From NCBI RefSeq assembly GCF_003121405.1, contig NZ_QBUY01000002.1:62001-126000 (forward strand): a DNA stretch of 64,000 nt, written 5' to 3'. Source of the stretch: Paraburkholderia sp. C35. GTDB taxonomy: Bacteria; Pseudomonadota; Gammaproteobacteria; Burkholderiales; Burkholderiaceae. This document shows positions 55,714 to 64,000 of this stretch, piece after piece (positions within the stretch are counted from its first letter, which is position 1; each line of letters opens with the position of its first letter). The position numbers were made by a program, and so were the translations under genes. The notes under the pieces are model-generated. The model was not told the origin of the DNA, searched no databases, and was given only the letters and a program-made list of their open reading frames with translations.

Positions 55714-57598
55714 CCTAGCCACTGCTAGCGCATGCGAACCACGCGTACCCGCTCGGGCTCCCCGAGCTAAACATCGGCGTTTGTGCAATCTGCCTAACAA
55801 CCAAGGAAACGGAGCGAGTGCGCTTACCGCCGCTTCGCGACCTGACCCTCGCAAATGCTGGCATCAAGCAACGTGACTTCGTGACACTGATCTGCAAGGT
55901 CTCCATTCGCCGGTCGACACGTATCAACCGAAATCCTGCCCATGCAACTTCACATGCAGCCGAAAAGCTGAGAGCGATTCGATCCGTTGATGCACCACCA
56001 GCTTCGTAAAATAAGCCGACGGGCGCAGCGTGATCCATGCGCGCCTCGCTCAGGCGTCTGATAGAAACCGGCAGTGTGCGCTGCGGTAGCGACGGACTGA
56101 TGCCCCTAAGACGCCGCTCCGTTTCGGCCACGAAAATAGCGCATCCGTGATCAAACGCGCGCCTGGAGCGGCCTACGAGTCTGCTGCCCAACCGAATGAC
56201 AGCAGCCTCAAACTCACGTATTCCTTCGCCACCGAAGCTACGGCGCAGTTTGCTCTCAGTTTTCGCAAACCCACCGTGCTTCCTTATCCAATCAGTTTCA
56301 CGGTCTATTGATGTTAGTGAACCTATTCCTGGCACGGCGAATCCCGACATGCGCCCGTAAATCCATCACTGACTTTCGATCCTGATTAAACAGCAAAGCA
56401 AATCTCATAGAGATCTGAATTCCCAAATACCTCGAGATCGCTACTCACTCCACGAGGATTGCCATACGAATTCCGCGAGTAGAAAGCTACCCGCCTCATT
56501 CGCGCGCACGAGTAGCCGGGTTCAGGCGAGCGACACGAACGAGTTTGATCGCTGGCTTACCCGCAGAGGTACGCCTCGCAGTCCACGCAGTTAGGCGTGT
56601 ATCGACTATGAGCGGCGACAATCGCCGACACGCAGAATGGATGCGGGTTGTTTCATTCGGCGGTGCACCGTGACGGGTGATGGTGTAACCCAAAGCAGGG
56701 GTGGCGAGCAGCCGTTCTGCCGAACGGGTGTCGCGCCAACGACACGCGCGTAAATGTCGAAGCCATGTGACGAAACGTGTGCTCAAAAGGTGTCGGTAGG
56801 CGAGAGCAGGGTGTCGGCTCGTCGAAGGGTTCGAGCATCGGACGTCCCCATGCCCTTCGAAGTTTTCTGTCTCCACATCATTTCGGCTCGGCGCAACGAT
56901 CGAACCGAGCTTCGCCCAAATCGTCAACGGGGACAATGGGACGACAAACAAAGTCATCTGAAGCATTCAAGGAGTTTGGTTCAGCGGCGTGAGCTTAATG
57001 TCTCTCCCGTCCTGAACGGCAGACGGTGTCAATGATGTCTGCGTACGCCCCGTCTCTTACCAGAAGGTCTGGCGGACACTTTCCAGCCATTGGCGATCAG
57101 TGGGCCTGCACTACCGTCGATAAACTCTTCAGGCGACCTCCATTACGCACCTTTTCTTTCAAAATCATTTCACTCTATAAGTCCTGCACTCATTGATCCC
57201 CGTGAAACATTAATCAATAAATTAGAAATCTATTAAGTATATGTTTTAAAAGCATTTAATCTTAATCTCTACGAATGTTTCACGGAAAAACAGTACGCTA
57301 AGCCGAATCTCGTCAAAAACGACAAACGGTGGCGTCACGCATGCAACAACAGATGTAGATCGTAGTAAACGTTACGTGTTTTGTACTGTCCCGCATAACG
57401 CGAATCCCTAGCAAAAACCGGATCCCACACAAAGCAGCCCCGGCCATCTCCTATCGCAAACCCCCGAATTCCCACCGCCCACGGATAAACACGCAGTCCC
57501 GCAGAAACGATCACGATTCTCATCGAACGCCGACCGTCCACCGCCGCGACCACACATCGTGCGCCCACAGATTTCCCCGGCCTGAATTCGGAGCTTGC
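55714..57598. other. Long stretch without a convincing gene
   Basis: After the last palindrome nearly 1.9 kb follow with no gene I can support. A 211-codon open frame on the minus strand (55715-56350) and shorter ones exist but lack family resemblance and good ribosome sites. The part from about 57160 to 57300 is strikingly AT-rich and contains a separate 12-bp inverted repeat. The region may serve replicon maintenance, or be decayed sequence. Confidence 0.5.
57200..57285. repeat. 12-bp inverted repeat flanking an AT-rich core
   Basis: CCGTGAAACATT (57200-57211) and AATGTTTCACGG (57274-57285) are exact reverse complements. The 62 bases between them are very AT-rich (TATTAAGTATATGTTTTAAAAG). 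The arms contain CGTGAAACA and TGTTTCACG, the two halves of the widespread chromosomal parS sequence, but in outward order. Confidence 0.7.
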
Positions 57599-59062
57599 GT
57601 GAACAATCCGTTGCTCTTCGGCTTTTTGCTGGTCGCGCTCGACGTCCTCGTGTGGTGTTGCGAGATGCCTCGCAACGAAATCGCGAGGCTGACCGTGCGG
57701 CTTTGCATCTATGCAGCCTTCAGTGCGCTCTTGTTCGCCTCAAATCTGAGTCCGTTTTCACAGGCACCGTATCCCGATTCGTGGGCGCTGCACATGCTCG
57801 GCCAGCTGCTCGAAATTATCTGGTGGCTAACGGGTGCGCGTTTGCTCAGCAAAATGCTGGATACGTTTCTGCTTCCCAAGATATGGCGTCGCCAGCGACT
57901 GTTCGAAGATGTGTTTGGCGCGCTCGCGTTTCTCGCCGCGATCGTCGCGTCGCTCGGGTTCGTGCTCGAACTGCCGATTCGCGGACTCGTCGCCACCTCC
58001 GGCGCGCTCGCGCTCGTCCTGGGTCTGGCCATTCAAAGCACGCTGAGCGACGTCTTCGCCGGCATCGTCATCAATACGACCGAGCCATACGAAGTGGGCA
58101 ACTGGGTGAGCATCGATGGCGTCGAAGGCAAGGTGATGGAAATGAATTGGCGCGCCACACATCTGTTGACATCGCAAGGTGCAGTCGTGATTGTGCCGAA
58201 CGCGATCGCAGCGAAAACGAAGATCATCAACAGCAGTCGGCCGACCGCGCTTCATGGCGTGAGCGTCTCGCTCGAGATCACACCTGAGGCACGTCCCAAG
58301 GTCGTTCTCGATGCGCTCGATCACGCGCTGAAAAGCGTGCGCGCGGTGCTCGCAGATCCGGCACCGTATGCCCAGGTGAAGGCGGCGGGCACGGAGTCGT
58401 TCCAGTATGAAGCAACCGCCTACGTCGACGACATGAACCAGAAACGCACGGTGTCGAACGAACTGTACGATCTGTGTTACCGGCACCTCGCGGCCGCCGG
58501 TGTCGAACTCAGATCGCTCGGCATTCCGTATGCGGGCGACGTGTCGCTCGAACGGAGTGACAAGCGCATCAGGTTGCTGCGACGTGTCGATATGTTCGCG
58601 GCGCTGACTTCGGACGAGATCGCCCAGCTCGCTCCACGGCTGTTGCGCCGCGAGTGCGCAGCAGGCGAAGTCCTGATCACGCCGGAATCGGTGCCCGACA
58701 GTCTCACCATCATCGATACGGGCGTGCTCTGCGCAACGATCAAGGAAGGCAGCGCACAAGTCGAGGTAGCCCGGCCAGGTCCTGGCGAGGCAATCGGGGA
58801 GGGCGGTTTGCTCGCCGGTCTGCCCGCCCGCGTCACAATCACGATGCTGACGCCATCGGTTGTCTACATGCTGCAGAAAGACGACCTGACACCGATCCTC
58901 AAGAACAATCCCGAAGTGGCGAAGTTGATGTGCCAGTTACTGTCGCGCCGTCAGCGCATGCTGGACAAAATTGGCGCGCCTACCCCCGCTGCGCAATCCG
59001 AGAATTCGTTTCTTCAGTGGCTACTCGACGGCGTGCGCCGCCTGCACGACCTGACCTTCTAG
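57599..59062 (+). CDS. MscS-type channel with C-terminal cyclic-nucleotide-binding domain
   Basis: A 487-residue membrane protein. Several N-terminal hydrophobic segments lead to LVATSGALALVLGLAIQSTLSDVFAGIVINTTEPYEVGNWV, the MscS pore helix and beta domain. The soluble part continues to about residue 320. Residues 330-450 form a cNMP-binding-type domain (MFAALTSDEIAQLAPRLLRRECAAGEVLI, GEAIGEGGLLAGLPARVTITML). This layout matches cyclic-nucleotide-regulated mechanosensitive-like channels. The GTG start at 57599 has GGAG five bases upstream. Confidence 0.9.
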   Translation: MNNPLLFGFLLVALDVLVWCCEMPRNEIARLTVRLCIYAAFSALLFASNLSPFSQAPYPDSWALHMLGQLLEIIWWLTGARLLSKMLDTFLLPKIWRRQRLFEDVFGALAFLAAIVASLGFVLELPIRGLVATSGALALVLGLAIQSTLSDVFAGIVINTTEPYEVGNWVSIDGVEGKVMEMNWRATHLLTSQGAVVIVPNAIAAKTKIINSSRPTALHGVSVSLEITPEARPKVVLDALDHALKSVRAVLADPAPYAQVKAAGTESFQYEATAYVDDMNQKRTVSNELYDLCYRHLAAAGVELRSLGIPYAGDVSLERSDKRIRLLRRVDMFAALTSDEIAQLAPRLLRRECAAGEVLITPESVPDSLTIIDTGVLCATIKEGSAQVEVARPGPGEAIGEGGLLAGLPARVTITMLTPSVVYMLQKDDLTPILKNNPEVAKLMCQLLSRRQRMLDKIGAPTPAAQSENSFLQWLLDGVRRLHDLTF

Positions 59063-59217
59063 CGGCGTCTGTCGCTCACGACGCGCGACGCATCGCGCGA
59101 TCACGCACATCCCCTTGCCATTTCGCACGATATGGCGAGTGCGCACTGAAATCGACGTGTCGAGTGGGACTTCAGTAGTGTTAGCGGATATACCGAGTCC
59201 GCTCTGGAGACCCGCTT

Positions 59218-60993
59218 ATGGATAGCGCTGGTAGCTCGCAGGATGAAGCGTCGAACGATCACAGCCTGAGTTTCGTCAATGCGATCGAAGCGGAGGGCGC
59301 CGTATCCGTGATCACCAACCGGAAGGAGCAGATGTTCCCGTTTCTTCCCGAGCGGGAAGTCGACAGGACGCGCGCATTCGGAAAGGAAGTTCAATGGACG
59401 GCGGGCGACGTCATGTTCTCCATGGGGCATTCCAGCCCCGGCCTCGTCGTGATGTTGAAAGGACTCGTCAAGGTGATCCGGCGTGACGCCGTCGGCAGGG
59501 TGCATCGCGTCTTCGAGTATCGACCGGGGCAGTTTCTTGGCGAGATCGCGCAACTGTTCGGTCATCCCTGTCTGGGCGACGGCGTTGTCGTCGAAGACAC
59601 GACGGCGATCGTGATCGAATCAGTCGATCTTCGCCGGCTGCTGGTGATGGAAGCAGAACTCGGCGAGAAGATCATGCGCGCGCTGATTCTGCGCCGCGTG
59701 GGATTGATCGAGAAGGGTAGCGGCCCCGTTCTGATCGGCGATTCGACCGACGCGCGGCTGATCGCGTTGCAGGATCTGCTGCGAAGAAACTCGTATCCCT
59801 ATTCATTGATCGACGGGCGCGACGACGCCGAGACCGTTGCGTTGCTTCAACGCATTTCCGCGACACCCAGCGACTTCCCTATCGTGATCTGTCCGGACGG
59901 AACCGTGTTGCGCGCGCCCGATGAGAATCGCGTCGCGAGTGCCCTCGGCTGGTTGCCCGAATTCGATCCTACCCACGTCTACGACACGGTGATCGTCGGC
60001 GCGGGGCCTGCGGGACTGGCGGCTGCGGTGTACGCGGCATCGGAAGGTCTATCCGTTGCGATCTTCGACAGTTGGGGACCGGGCGGGCAGGCAGGCACAA
60101 GTGCACGGATCGAGAACTATCTGGGTTTTCCCACGGGCATTTCCGGGCAGGCGCTGACAGGCCGGGCCTTTGTGCAGGTGCAGAAATTCGGCGTGCACAT
60201 TTCGATTCCAACGCGCATCCGCATACTCAAATGCGAATGCACGCCGCTCGAAGTCGAACTCGAATACGGCAAGCGCGTCGCGTCGCATACGGTAGTCATT
60301 GCATCGGGCGCGGCGTACGTGAAGCCGGACATCGAAGGACTCGAACGTCTGACGGGCCGCGGCGTATTCTTCGGCACGTCGCCGGTCGAGGCGAAGCTGT
60401 GCCGGGGACTCGAAATCGTCGTGGTGGGCGGCGGAAATTCGGCGGGGCAGGGCGTCGTCTATCTCGCGTCTCATGCAGAGCGCGTTCACCTGGTGATTCG
60501 TGGACATCGTCTCGAAGAGCACATGTCGCAGTATCTGATCGATCGCATCATGAGACTCCCGAACGTCACGCTCTATACCGACACGCAGGTTCTCTCCTTG
60601 GCGGACGATGCGGTCGGTTTGTCGGAGATCCGTTGCAAAGGGCCGGACGGCCCGATGTCATTTTCGGTCAGACATCTGTTCCTGTTCACGGGCGCCGAAC
60701 CCAACACCCGATGGTTGAAGGGCTGTGGCGTCCGCACCGATGCCAAAGGTTTTGTCCTGACGGGCGCGGAGGCGCGTGGCGGTTACGACGCAGGCAAACA
60801 CACGCTCGAAACCAGTGTGGACGGCGTGTTCGCGATTGGTGATGCGCGGGCGGAATCGATCAAACGGGTATCTGCGGCAGTCGGCGAAGGCGCAGCTGTC
60901 GTCGCGCAGATTCATGGCGTACTCGCTGAACGCCGGTCCTATGCTACAAATAGGGGAGCGCCGGGTTCGGTCATTCAGGCTCAACCGGGCTGA
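59218..60993 (+). CDS. cNMP-domain / thioredoxin-reductase-like flavoprotein without CxxC
   Basis: A 591-residue cytoplasmic protein. Residues 40-165 are a cNMP-binding-type domain (YRPGQFLGEIAQLFG). Residues 168-245 look like a thioredoxin/glutaredoxin-type fold with no cysteine pair. From 255 on is a thioredoxin-reductase-like FAD/NAD(P)H module: VIVGAGPAGLAAAVYAA, DSWGPGGQAGTSARIENYLGFP, VVVGGGNSAGQ and VFAIGDARAESIKRVSAAVGEGA. The redox CxxC expected between the two nucleotide domains is replaced by FGTS (about 385-388, in GRGVFFGTSPVEAKLC). It may therefore pass electrons to another acceptor. It lies 155 bases after the MscS-type gene, which also has a cNMP-type domain. Confidence 0.88.
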   Translation: MDSAGSSQDEASNDHSLSFVNAIEAEGAVSVITNRKEQMFPFLPEREVDRTRAFGKEVQWTAGDVMFSMGHSSPGLVVMLKGLVKVIRRDAVGRVHRVFEYRPGQFLGEIAQLFGHPCLGDGVVVEDTTAIVIESVDLRRLLVMEAELGEKIMRALILRRVGLIEKGSGPVLIGDSTDARLIALQDLLRRNSYPYSLIDGRDDAETVALLQRISATPSDFPIVICPDGTVLRAPDENRVASALGWLPEFDPTHVYDTVIVGAGPAGLAAAVYAASEGLSVAIFDSWGPGGQAGTSARIENYLGFPTGISGQALTGRAFVQVQKFGVHISIPTRIRILKCECTPLEVELEYGKRVASHTVVIASGAAYVKPDIEGLERLTGRGVFFGTSPVEAKLCRGLEIVVVGGGNSAGQGVVYLASHAERVHLVIRGHRLEEHMSQYLIDRIMRLPNVTLYTDTQVLSLADDAVGLSEIRCKGPDGPMSFSVRHLFLFTGAEPNTRWLKGCGVRTDAKGFVLTGAEARGGYDAGKHTLETSVDGVFAIGDARAESIKRVSAAVGEGAAVVAQIHGVLAERRSYATNRGAPGSVIQAQPG

Positions 60994-61022
60994 ACGTTCA
61001 CCGCTTCCATGGAGATAGACAC

Positions 61023-61334
61023 GTGACTCCACCTGTAAAGATCGTCGCCATACTGACTGCGAAAGAGGGACGCGAAAGCGAACTGGAAACATTGCTGCGT
61101 GGCATGGTGCCGCTCTCTCGCGCGGAGGCAGGCAACCTTCGCTACGATCTATGGCAGGACGGTGATAATCGCGGCCGTTTCGTGCTCGATGAGCTCTATA
61201 AAGACGGCGACGCCATCGTCTCGCATCGGGCGACGCCGCACTTCCAGAACTACCTGTCCCGTATCAATGAGCTCGCGGAGCGTACCGCTGTCGTTGTGCA
61301 CGGCGTAGATGTGGCGGATCAAGCTGGCACCTGA
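61023..61334 (+). CDS. Antibiotic biosynthesis monooxygenase (ABM) domain protein
   Basis: A 103-residue small dimeric ferredoxin-fold protein. VKIVAILTAKEGRESELETLLRGMVPLSRAEAGNLRYDLWQD and FVLDELYKDGDAIVSHRATPHFQNYL are typical of ABM/YgiN-like quinol monooxygenases. The GTG start at 61023 has GGAG eight bases upstream, just after the flavoprotein stop, so the two are probably cotranscribed. The substrate is unknown. Confidence 0.88.
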   Translation: MTPPVKIVAILTAKEGRESELETLLRGMVPLSRAEAGNLRYDLWQDGDNRGRFVLDELYKDGDAIVSHRATPHFQNYLSRINELAERTAVVVHGVDVADQAGT

Positions 61335-61392
61335 TCTTTTCAAAGTATGGGCTGCTACGGCCTGCGCAAGACAGGCCGCTGCGAACACCACG

Positions 61393-62046
61393 CTAGTGCG
61401 TGTCTCTCGATTTCAGTAGCGAACGAAACCAGCGTGGATGATGCTTTCTCGCCCAGCCCGGCGTGACATAGCCATGCAGCATGGCGCCCAGCGTTCCCTG
61501 GATCCAGATGCCGGCATAGATGTGAACCAGAATAGCCGCGATCAGAACAAAGGCTGCCACCGCATGCGCGAGCGCTCCGAGCCGGACTACATCGATTGGA
61601 AAATAGCCCGAGAAATAGCGCCTCCAGATAGCGATGCCTGAAAGCAGCAGCACGATCATGCAAGGCAGCAACGTCCAGAACAGCATCTTCTGACCAGCGT
61701 TGTAGCGTCCGACTTCCGGCACACCTTCCTCGCGATTGTTGAGAATGTCGAGGATATGCATGAGCCATCGAATGTCATTCATCTCGATCAGGTTGTGATG
61801 CCAATAGCGCAACGCGAGGCATGAAAACGCCGAGAACATCACGAGACCAATGAATGGATGCAGGATGCGCAACCATTGTCCACCACCGAACAGATTCGAT
61901 AACCAGAACATCGCGGGATGAAACAGCGCCAGTCCGGAGAGCGCGAGCAAGACGAAGCTGATCGCCGTGATCCAGTGGATCGTGCGCTCGTTCGCGTTGT
62001 ACCGCTCGATCAGATTGTCGTGAGTCCACTTACCGTCTTCGCTCAT
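61393..62046 (-). CDS. fdoI: Formate dehydrogenase gamma subunit (cytochrome b556)
   Basis: A 217-residue membrane subunit with about four transmembrane helices. [25 protein letters not shown] begins helix 1 with a likely haem ligand His24. [24 protein letters not shown] and [23 protein letters not shown] supply others. It anchors the enzyme and passes electrons to quinone. ATG 62046 lies inside the beta-subunit gene (17-base overlap) with AAGGAGG upstream, so translation is coupled. Confidence 0.92.
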   Translation of the reverse strand: MSEDGKWTHDNLIERYNANERTIHWITAISFVLLALSGLALFHPAMFWLSNLFGGGQWLRILHPFIGLVMFSAFSCLALRYWHHNLIEMNDIRWLMHILDILNNREEGVPEVGRYNAGQKMLFWTLLPCMIVLLLSGIAIWRRYFSGYFPIDVVRLGALAHAVAAFVLIAAILVHIYAGIWIQGTLGAMLHGYVTPGWARKHHPRWFRSLLKSRDTH

Positions 62047-62956
62047 CGCTGTCCTCCTTGGACGCTTCCATGTCGGCGCGGGCTGCCTCTTCATCTTCGG
62101 GATGAACCTTGTTCGGACCGATCCGGACGTAATGGAAAAAGGTGGTGATCACAGTCAGGAACAGGATGGCCAATGCCATCGGCTTCGCGATGCCTTTCCA
62201 TAGCACCACCATCGGATTGATTCTCGGTTTGTCCGGCAAGCCGTGATAAAGCGAAGGCTGGTCCGCATGATGCAGCACGTACATCACGTGCGTGCCGCCC
62301 ACTGCTTGCGGGTCGTACAATCCGGCGTGTTCGAACCCTCTGTCCTTGAGATCGCTGATGCGATCGGCAGCTTGTGCCTTCATATCCTCTTTGGTGCCGA
62401 ACATGATCGCGCCGGTTGGACATGTCTTCGCACATGCGGGCTCCTGGCCTACCGATACGCGATCGGAACACAACGTGCACTTGTACACACGATGCTCCGT
62501 CTTCGAGAGACGCGGAATGTTGAACGGACAGCCGGCAATGCAATATCCGCAACCGATGCAGTTCTCTTCGTGGAAGTCGACGATTCCATTCGTGTACTGA
62601 ACGATCGCGCCAGGCGACGGACAGGCCTTCAGACAACCCGGGTCCGCACAATGCATGCATCCGTCTTTGCGGATCAGCCATTCGAGATCGCCCTTCGGAT
62701 TCACGTATTCCGTGAAGCGCATCACGGTCCATGAGTGCTCCGTCAGATCGATCGGATTGTCATAGACGCCGATGTTGTCACCGACCTCGTCTCTCAGATC
62801 GTTCCACTCCATGCACGCCGTCTGACAGGCTTTGCAGCCGATGCATTTGGATACGTCGATCAGCTTGGCAACCGTCCCCGTGACCGGGTTGCGATCGCCC
62901 GGCGGCAGAACCGTCGTGGCCGATAGACGCTTGATATCCAGCGATTGCAAAGCCAT
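62030..62956 (-). CDS. fdoH: Formate dehydrogenase beta subunit (iron-sulfur protein)
   Basis: A 308-residue electron-transfer subunit with four 4Fe-4S motifs: [11 protein letters not shown] (Cys38-48), [27 protein letters not shown] and [22 protein letters not shown] single C-terminal transmembrane helix follows ([22 protein letters not shown]). It starts 9 bases after the alpha-subunit stop. Function: relays electrons from the molybdenum or tungsten alpha subunit to cytochrome b. Confidence 0.95.
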   Translation of the reverse strand: MALQSLDIKRLSATTVLPPGDRNPVTGTVAKLIDVSKCIGCKACQTACMEWNDLRDEVGDNIGVYDNPIDLTEHSWTVMRFTEYVNPKGDLEWLIRKDGCMHCADPGCLKACPSPGAIVQYTNGIVDFHEENCIGCGYCIAGCPFNIPRLSKTEHRVYKCTLCSDRVSVGQEPACAKTCPTGAIMFGTKEDMKAQAADRISDLKDRGFEHAGLYDPQAVGGTHVMYVLHHADQPSLYHGLPDKPRINPMVVLWKGIAKPMALAILFLTVITTFFHYVRIGPNKVHPEDEEAARADMEASKEDSDERRR

Positions 62957-62965
62957 GGTTTGCCC

Positions 62966-64000
62966 TCAAGCCTTTTCGACTTTCACGAGAAAGGATTTGA
63001 ACTCCGGCGTCTGCGTGTTCGCATCGCCTACCGACGGTGTCAGCGTGTTGGCCAGGTAGCCGAGCTTCGCCACACCTTTGTATCCCCAGTGCAGGGGAAC
63101 ACCGACCGTTTCGACACTCCTGCCATCGACGATAAGTGGCTTGATGCGCTTCGTAACCACGGCATTGGCGATGATGTAGCCACGCTTCGACGACACCTTC
63201 ACGCGGTCACCCGCCACCACGCCAATCTGCCGGGCCAGTTCCTCGCTGATCTCGACGAATTGCGCCGGCTGCACAATCGCGTTCAGCCGCGCGTTCTTGG
63301 TCCAGAAGTGAAAATGCTCGGTGAGGCGATAAGTCGTTGCCGTATGGGGAAACTCACGCGCCGAGCCGAAATTGGCCCGATCATTGGGAAAGACTCTCGC
63401 AGCCGGATTGCTCGTCACACCCGGTTTGTCCGGATGCAAGGGATTGAATCCAAGCGGTGTTTCAAAGGGTTCATAGTGCTCGGGAAATGGCCCTTCGTTC
63501 ATCTGTGCTCTGGCGAAGAAACGAGCCACGCCCTCCGGGTTCATGATGAACGGACCCATGCCGAGCGAAGGTGATTCGTCATCCTTATAGTCTGGAATAT
63601 CGGCGCCATCCCATTTCTTGCCGTCCCAGCGGATAATCTTCCGTGATGGATCGAAAGGCTGTCCGTTGATGTCGCATGAGGCGCGGTTGTACAGGATGCG
63701 GCGATTGTCAGGCCACGCCCACGCCCCACCCAGACTCTGGCCGATACCCGTCGGATCGCTGTTGTCGCGGCGGCCCATCATGTTGCCTTCTTCCGTCCAC
63801 GCACCGCAGAAGATCCAGCAACCGCTCGCCGTGCTGCCGTCGTCGCGAAGTTGCGAAAAACCAGAGAGCTGTTGTCCCGCTTTCAGTACACGCCTGTTCG
63901 AATCGACGATGTCGCTCACCGCCGAGCCGTTGTACTCCTTCGCCAGTTCTTCCGGCGTAGGGCTTTCCGGGTCGAAGTACGGCCAGTTGAGCTTGAGTAT
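62966..64000 (-). CDS. fdoG: Formate dehydrogenase alpha subunit, C-terminal part (cut by window edge)
   Basis: The frame is open to the right edge of the window. The last ~344 residues of a molybdopterin oxidoreductase of about 1000 residues are visible. LTEHFHFWTKNARLNAIVQPAQFVEISEELARQIGVVAGDRVKVSSKRGYI is the cofactor-binding C-terminal domain, and MGRRDNSDPTGIGQSLGGAWAWPDNRRILYNRA is typical of FdnG/FdoG. The catalytic Sec/Cys region and any twin-arginine signal lie outside the window. It is the first of three genes alpha-beta-gamma. Confidence 0.93.
   Translation of the reverse strand: MLKLNWPYFDPESPTPEELAKEYNGSAVSDIVDSNRRVLKAGQQLSGFSQLRDDGSTASGCWIFCGAWTEEGNMMGRRDNSDPTGIGQSLGGAWAWPDNRRILYNRASCDINGQPFDPSRKIIRWDGKKWDGADIPDYKDDESPSLGMGPFIMNPEGVARFFARAQMNEGPFPEHYEPFETPLGFNPLHPDKPGVTSNPAARVFPNDRANFGSAREFPHTATTYRLTEHFHFWTKNARLNAIVQPAQFVEISEELARQIGVVAGDRVKVSSKRGYIIANAVVTKRIKPLIVDGRSVETVGVPLHWGYKGVAKLGYLANTLTPSVGDANTQTPEFKSFLVKVEKA

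Noticed and set aside
55715..56350. Open frame of 211 codons on the minus strand after the parS-like array
   Set aside because: No recognisable family, no clear ribosome site, Arg/Ser-rich composition typical of chance frames in GC-rich DNA.
57335..57568. Open frame of 77 codons on the minus strand
   Set aside because: No ribosome site or family signal; lies in the flank of the channel gene promoter.

Overview
The window is GC-rich, densely coded DNA from a Betaproteobacterium of the Burkholderiales, most like Paraburkholderia, Caballeronia or Burkholderia. The grounds are the many LysR regulators, the DUF4148 secreted protein, and a rep / parA / parB module typical of a secondary chromosome (chromid) or megaplasmid in that group. 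I see no rRNA, tRNA, CRISPR array, prophage or intact insertion sequence.

Layout. 1-8.9 kb: LysR regulators, two SDR dehydrogenases, a solo PhnD-like binding protein, and a LysR / MFS / maleate isomerase cluster. 9.3-20.5 kb: an anion MFS transporter, a large winged-helix/NTPase/TPR regulator, a Phd/ParE-type toxin-antitoxin pair, an aldo/keto reductase, an enoyl-CoA hydratase-like gene, a Zn alcohol dehydrogenase and a RibD-like reductase. 20.5-26.1 kb: one 1862-residue kinase-like/ATPase/GAF/PAS/histidine-kinase protein. 26.3-33.6 kb: a five-gene catabolic operon (Fe alcohol dehydrogenase, MFS, FMN hydroxyacid dehydrogenase, atypical SDR, ketoglutaric-semialdehyde-type dehydrogenase) with a divergent LysR. 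33.7-41 kb: two convergent BON-domain genes, a Zn alcohol dehydrogenase, katG, and a LysR/MFS divergent pair. 41-47.4 kb: a sugar ABC importer without its ATPase, a GHL6-type glycosidase and a LacI repressor. 47.5-50.4 kb: a second copy of the winged-helix/NTPase/TPR regulator.

50.4-57.6 kb is the replication and partition core. A Rep initiator faces left and parA-parB face right. Between them lies an iteron origin of about 0.9 kb with 13 TCTCACCTT-type repeats, a perfect DnaA box and an AT-rich stretch. Downstream of parB are five 19-bp palindromes (GTGTCACCANTGGTGACAC) spaced 138-148 bp apart, the best candidates for parS centromere sites. They sit at the start of about 2.5 kb with no convincing gene.

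57.6-64 kb: an MscS-type channel and a thioredoxin-reductase-like flavoprotein, both carrying cyclic-nucleotide-binding-type domains, then a small ABM monooxygenase and, facing left, a membrane formate dehydrogenase operon (alpha subunit cut by the window edge, then beta and gamma).

The observations I rate highest are the evenly spaced parS-like array, the helically phased iterons, a compound regulatory element shared by the sugar operon and the distant enoyl-CoA hydratase gene, and the loss of key catalytic residues in three proteins (kinase domain, SDR, thioredoxin-reductase-like protein).
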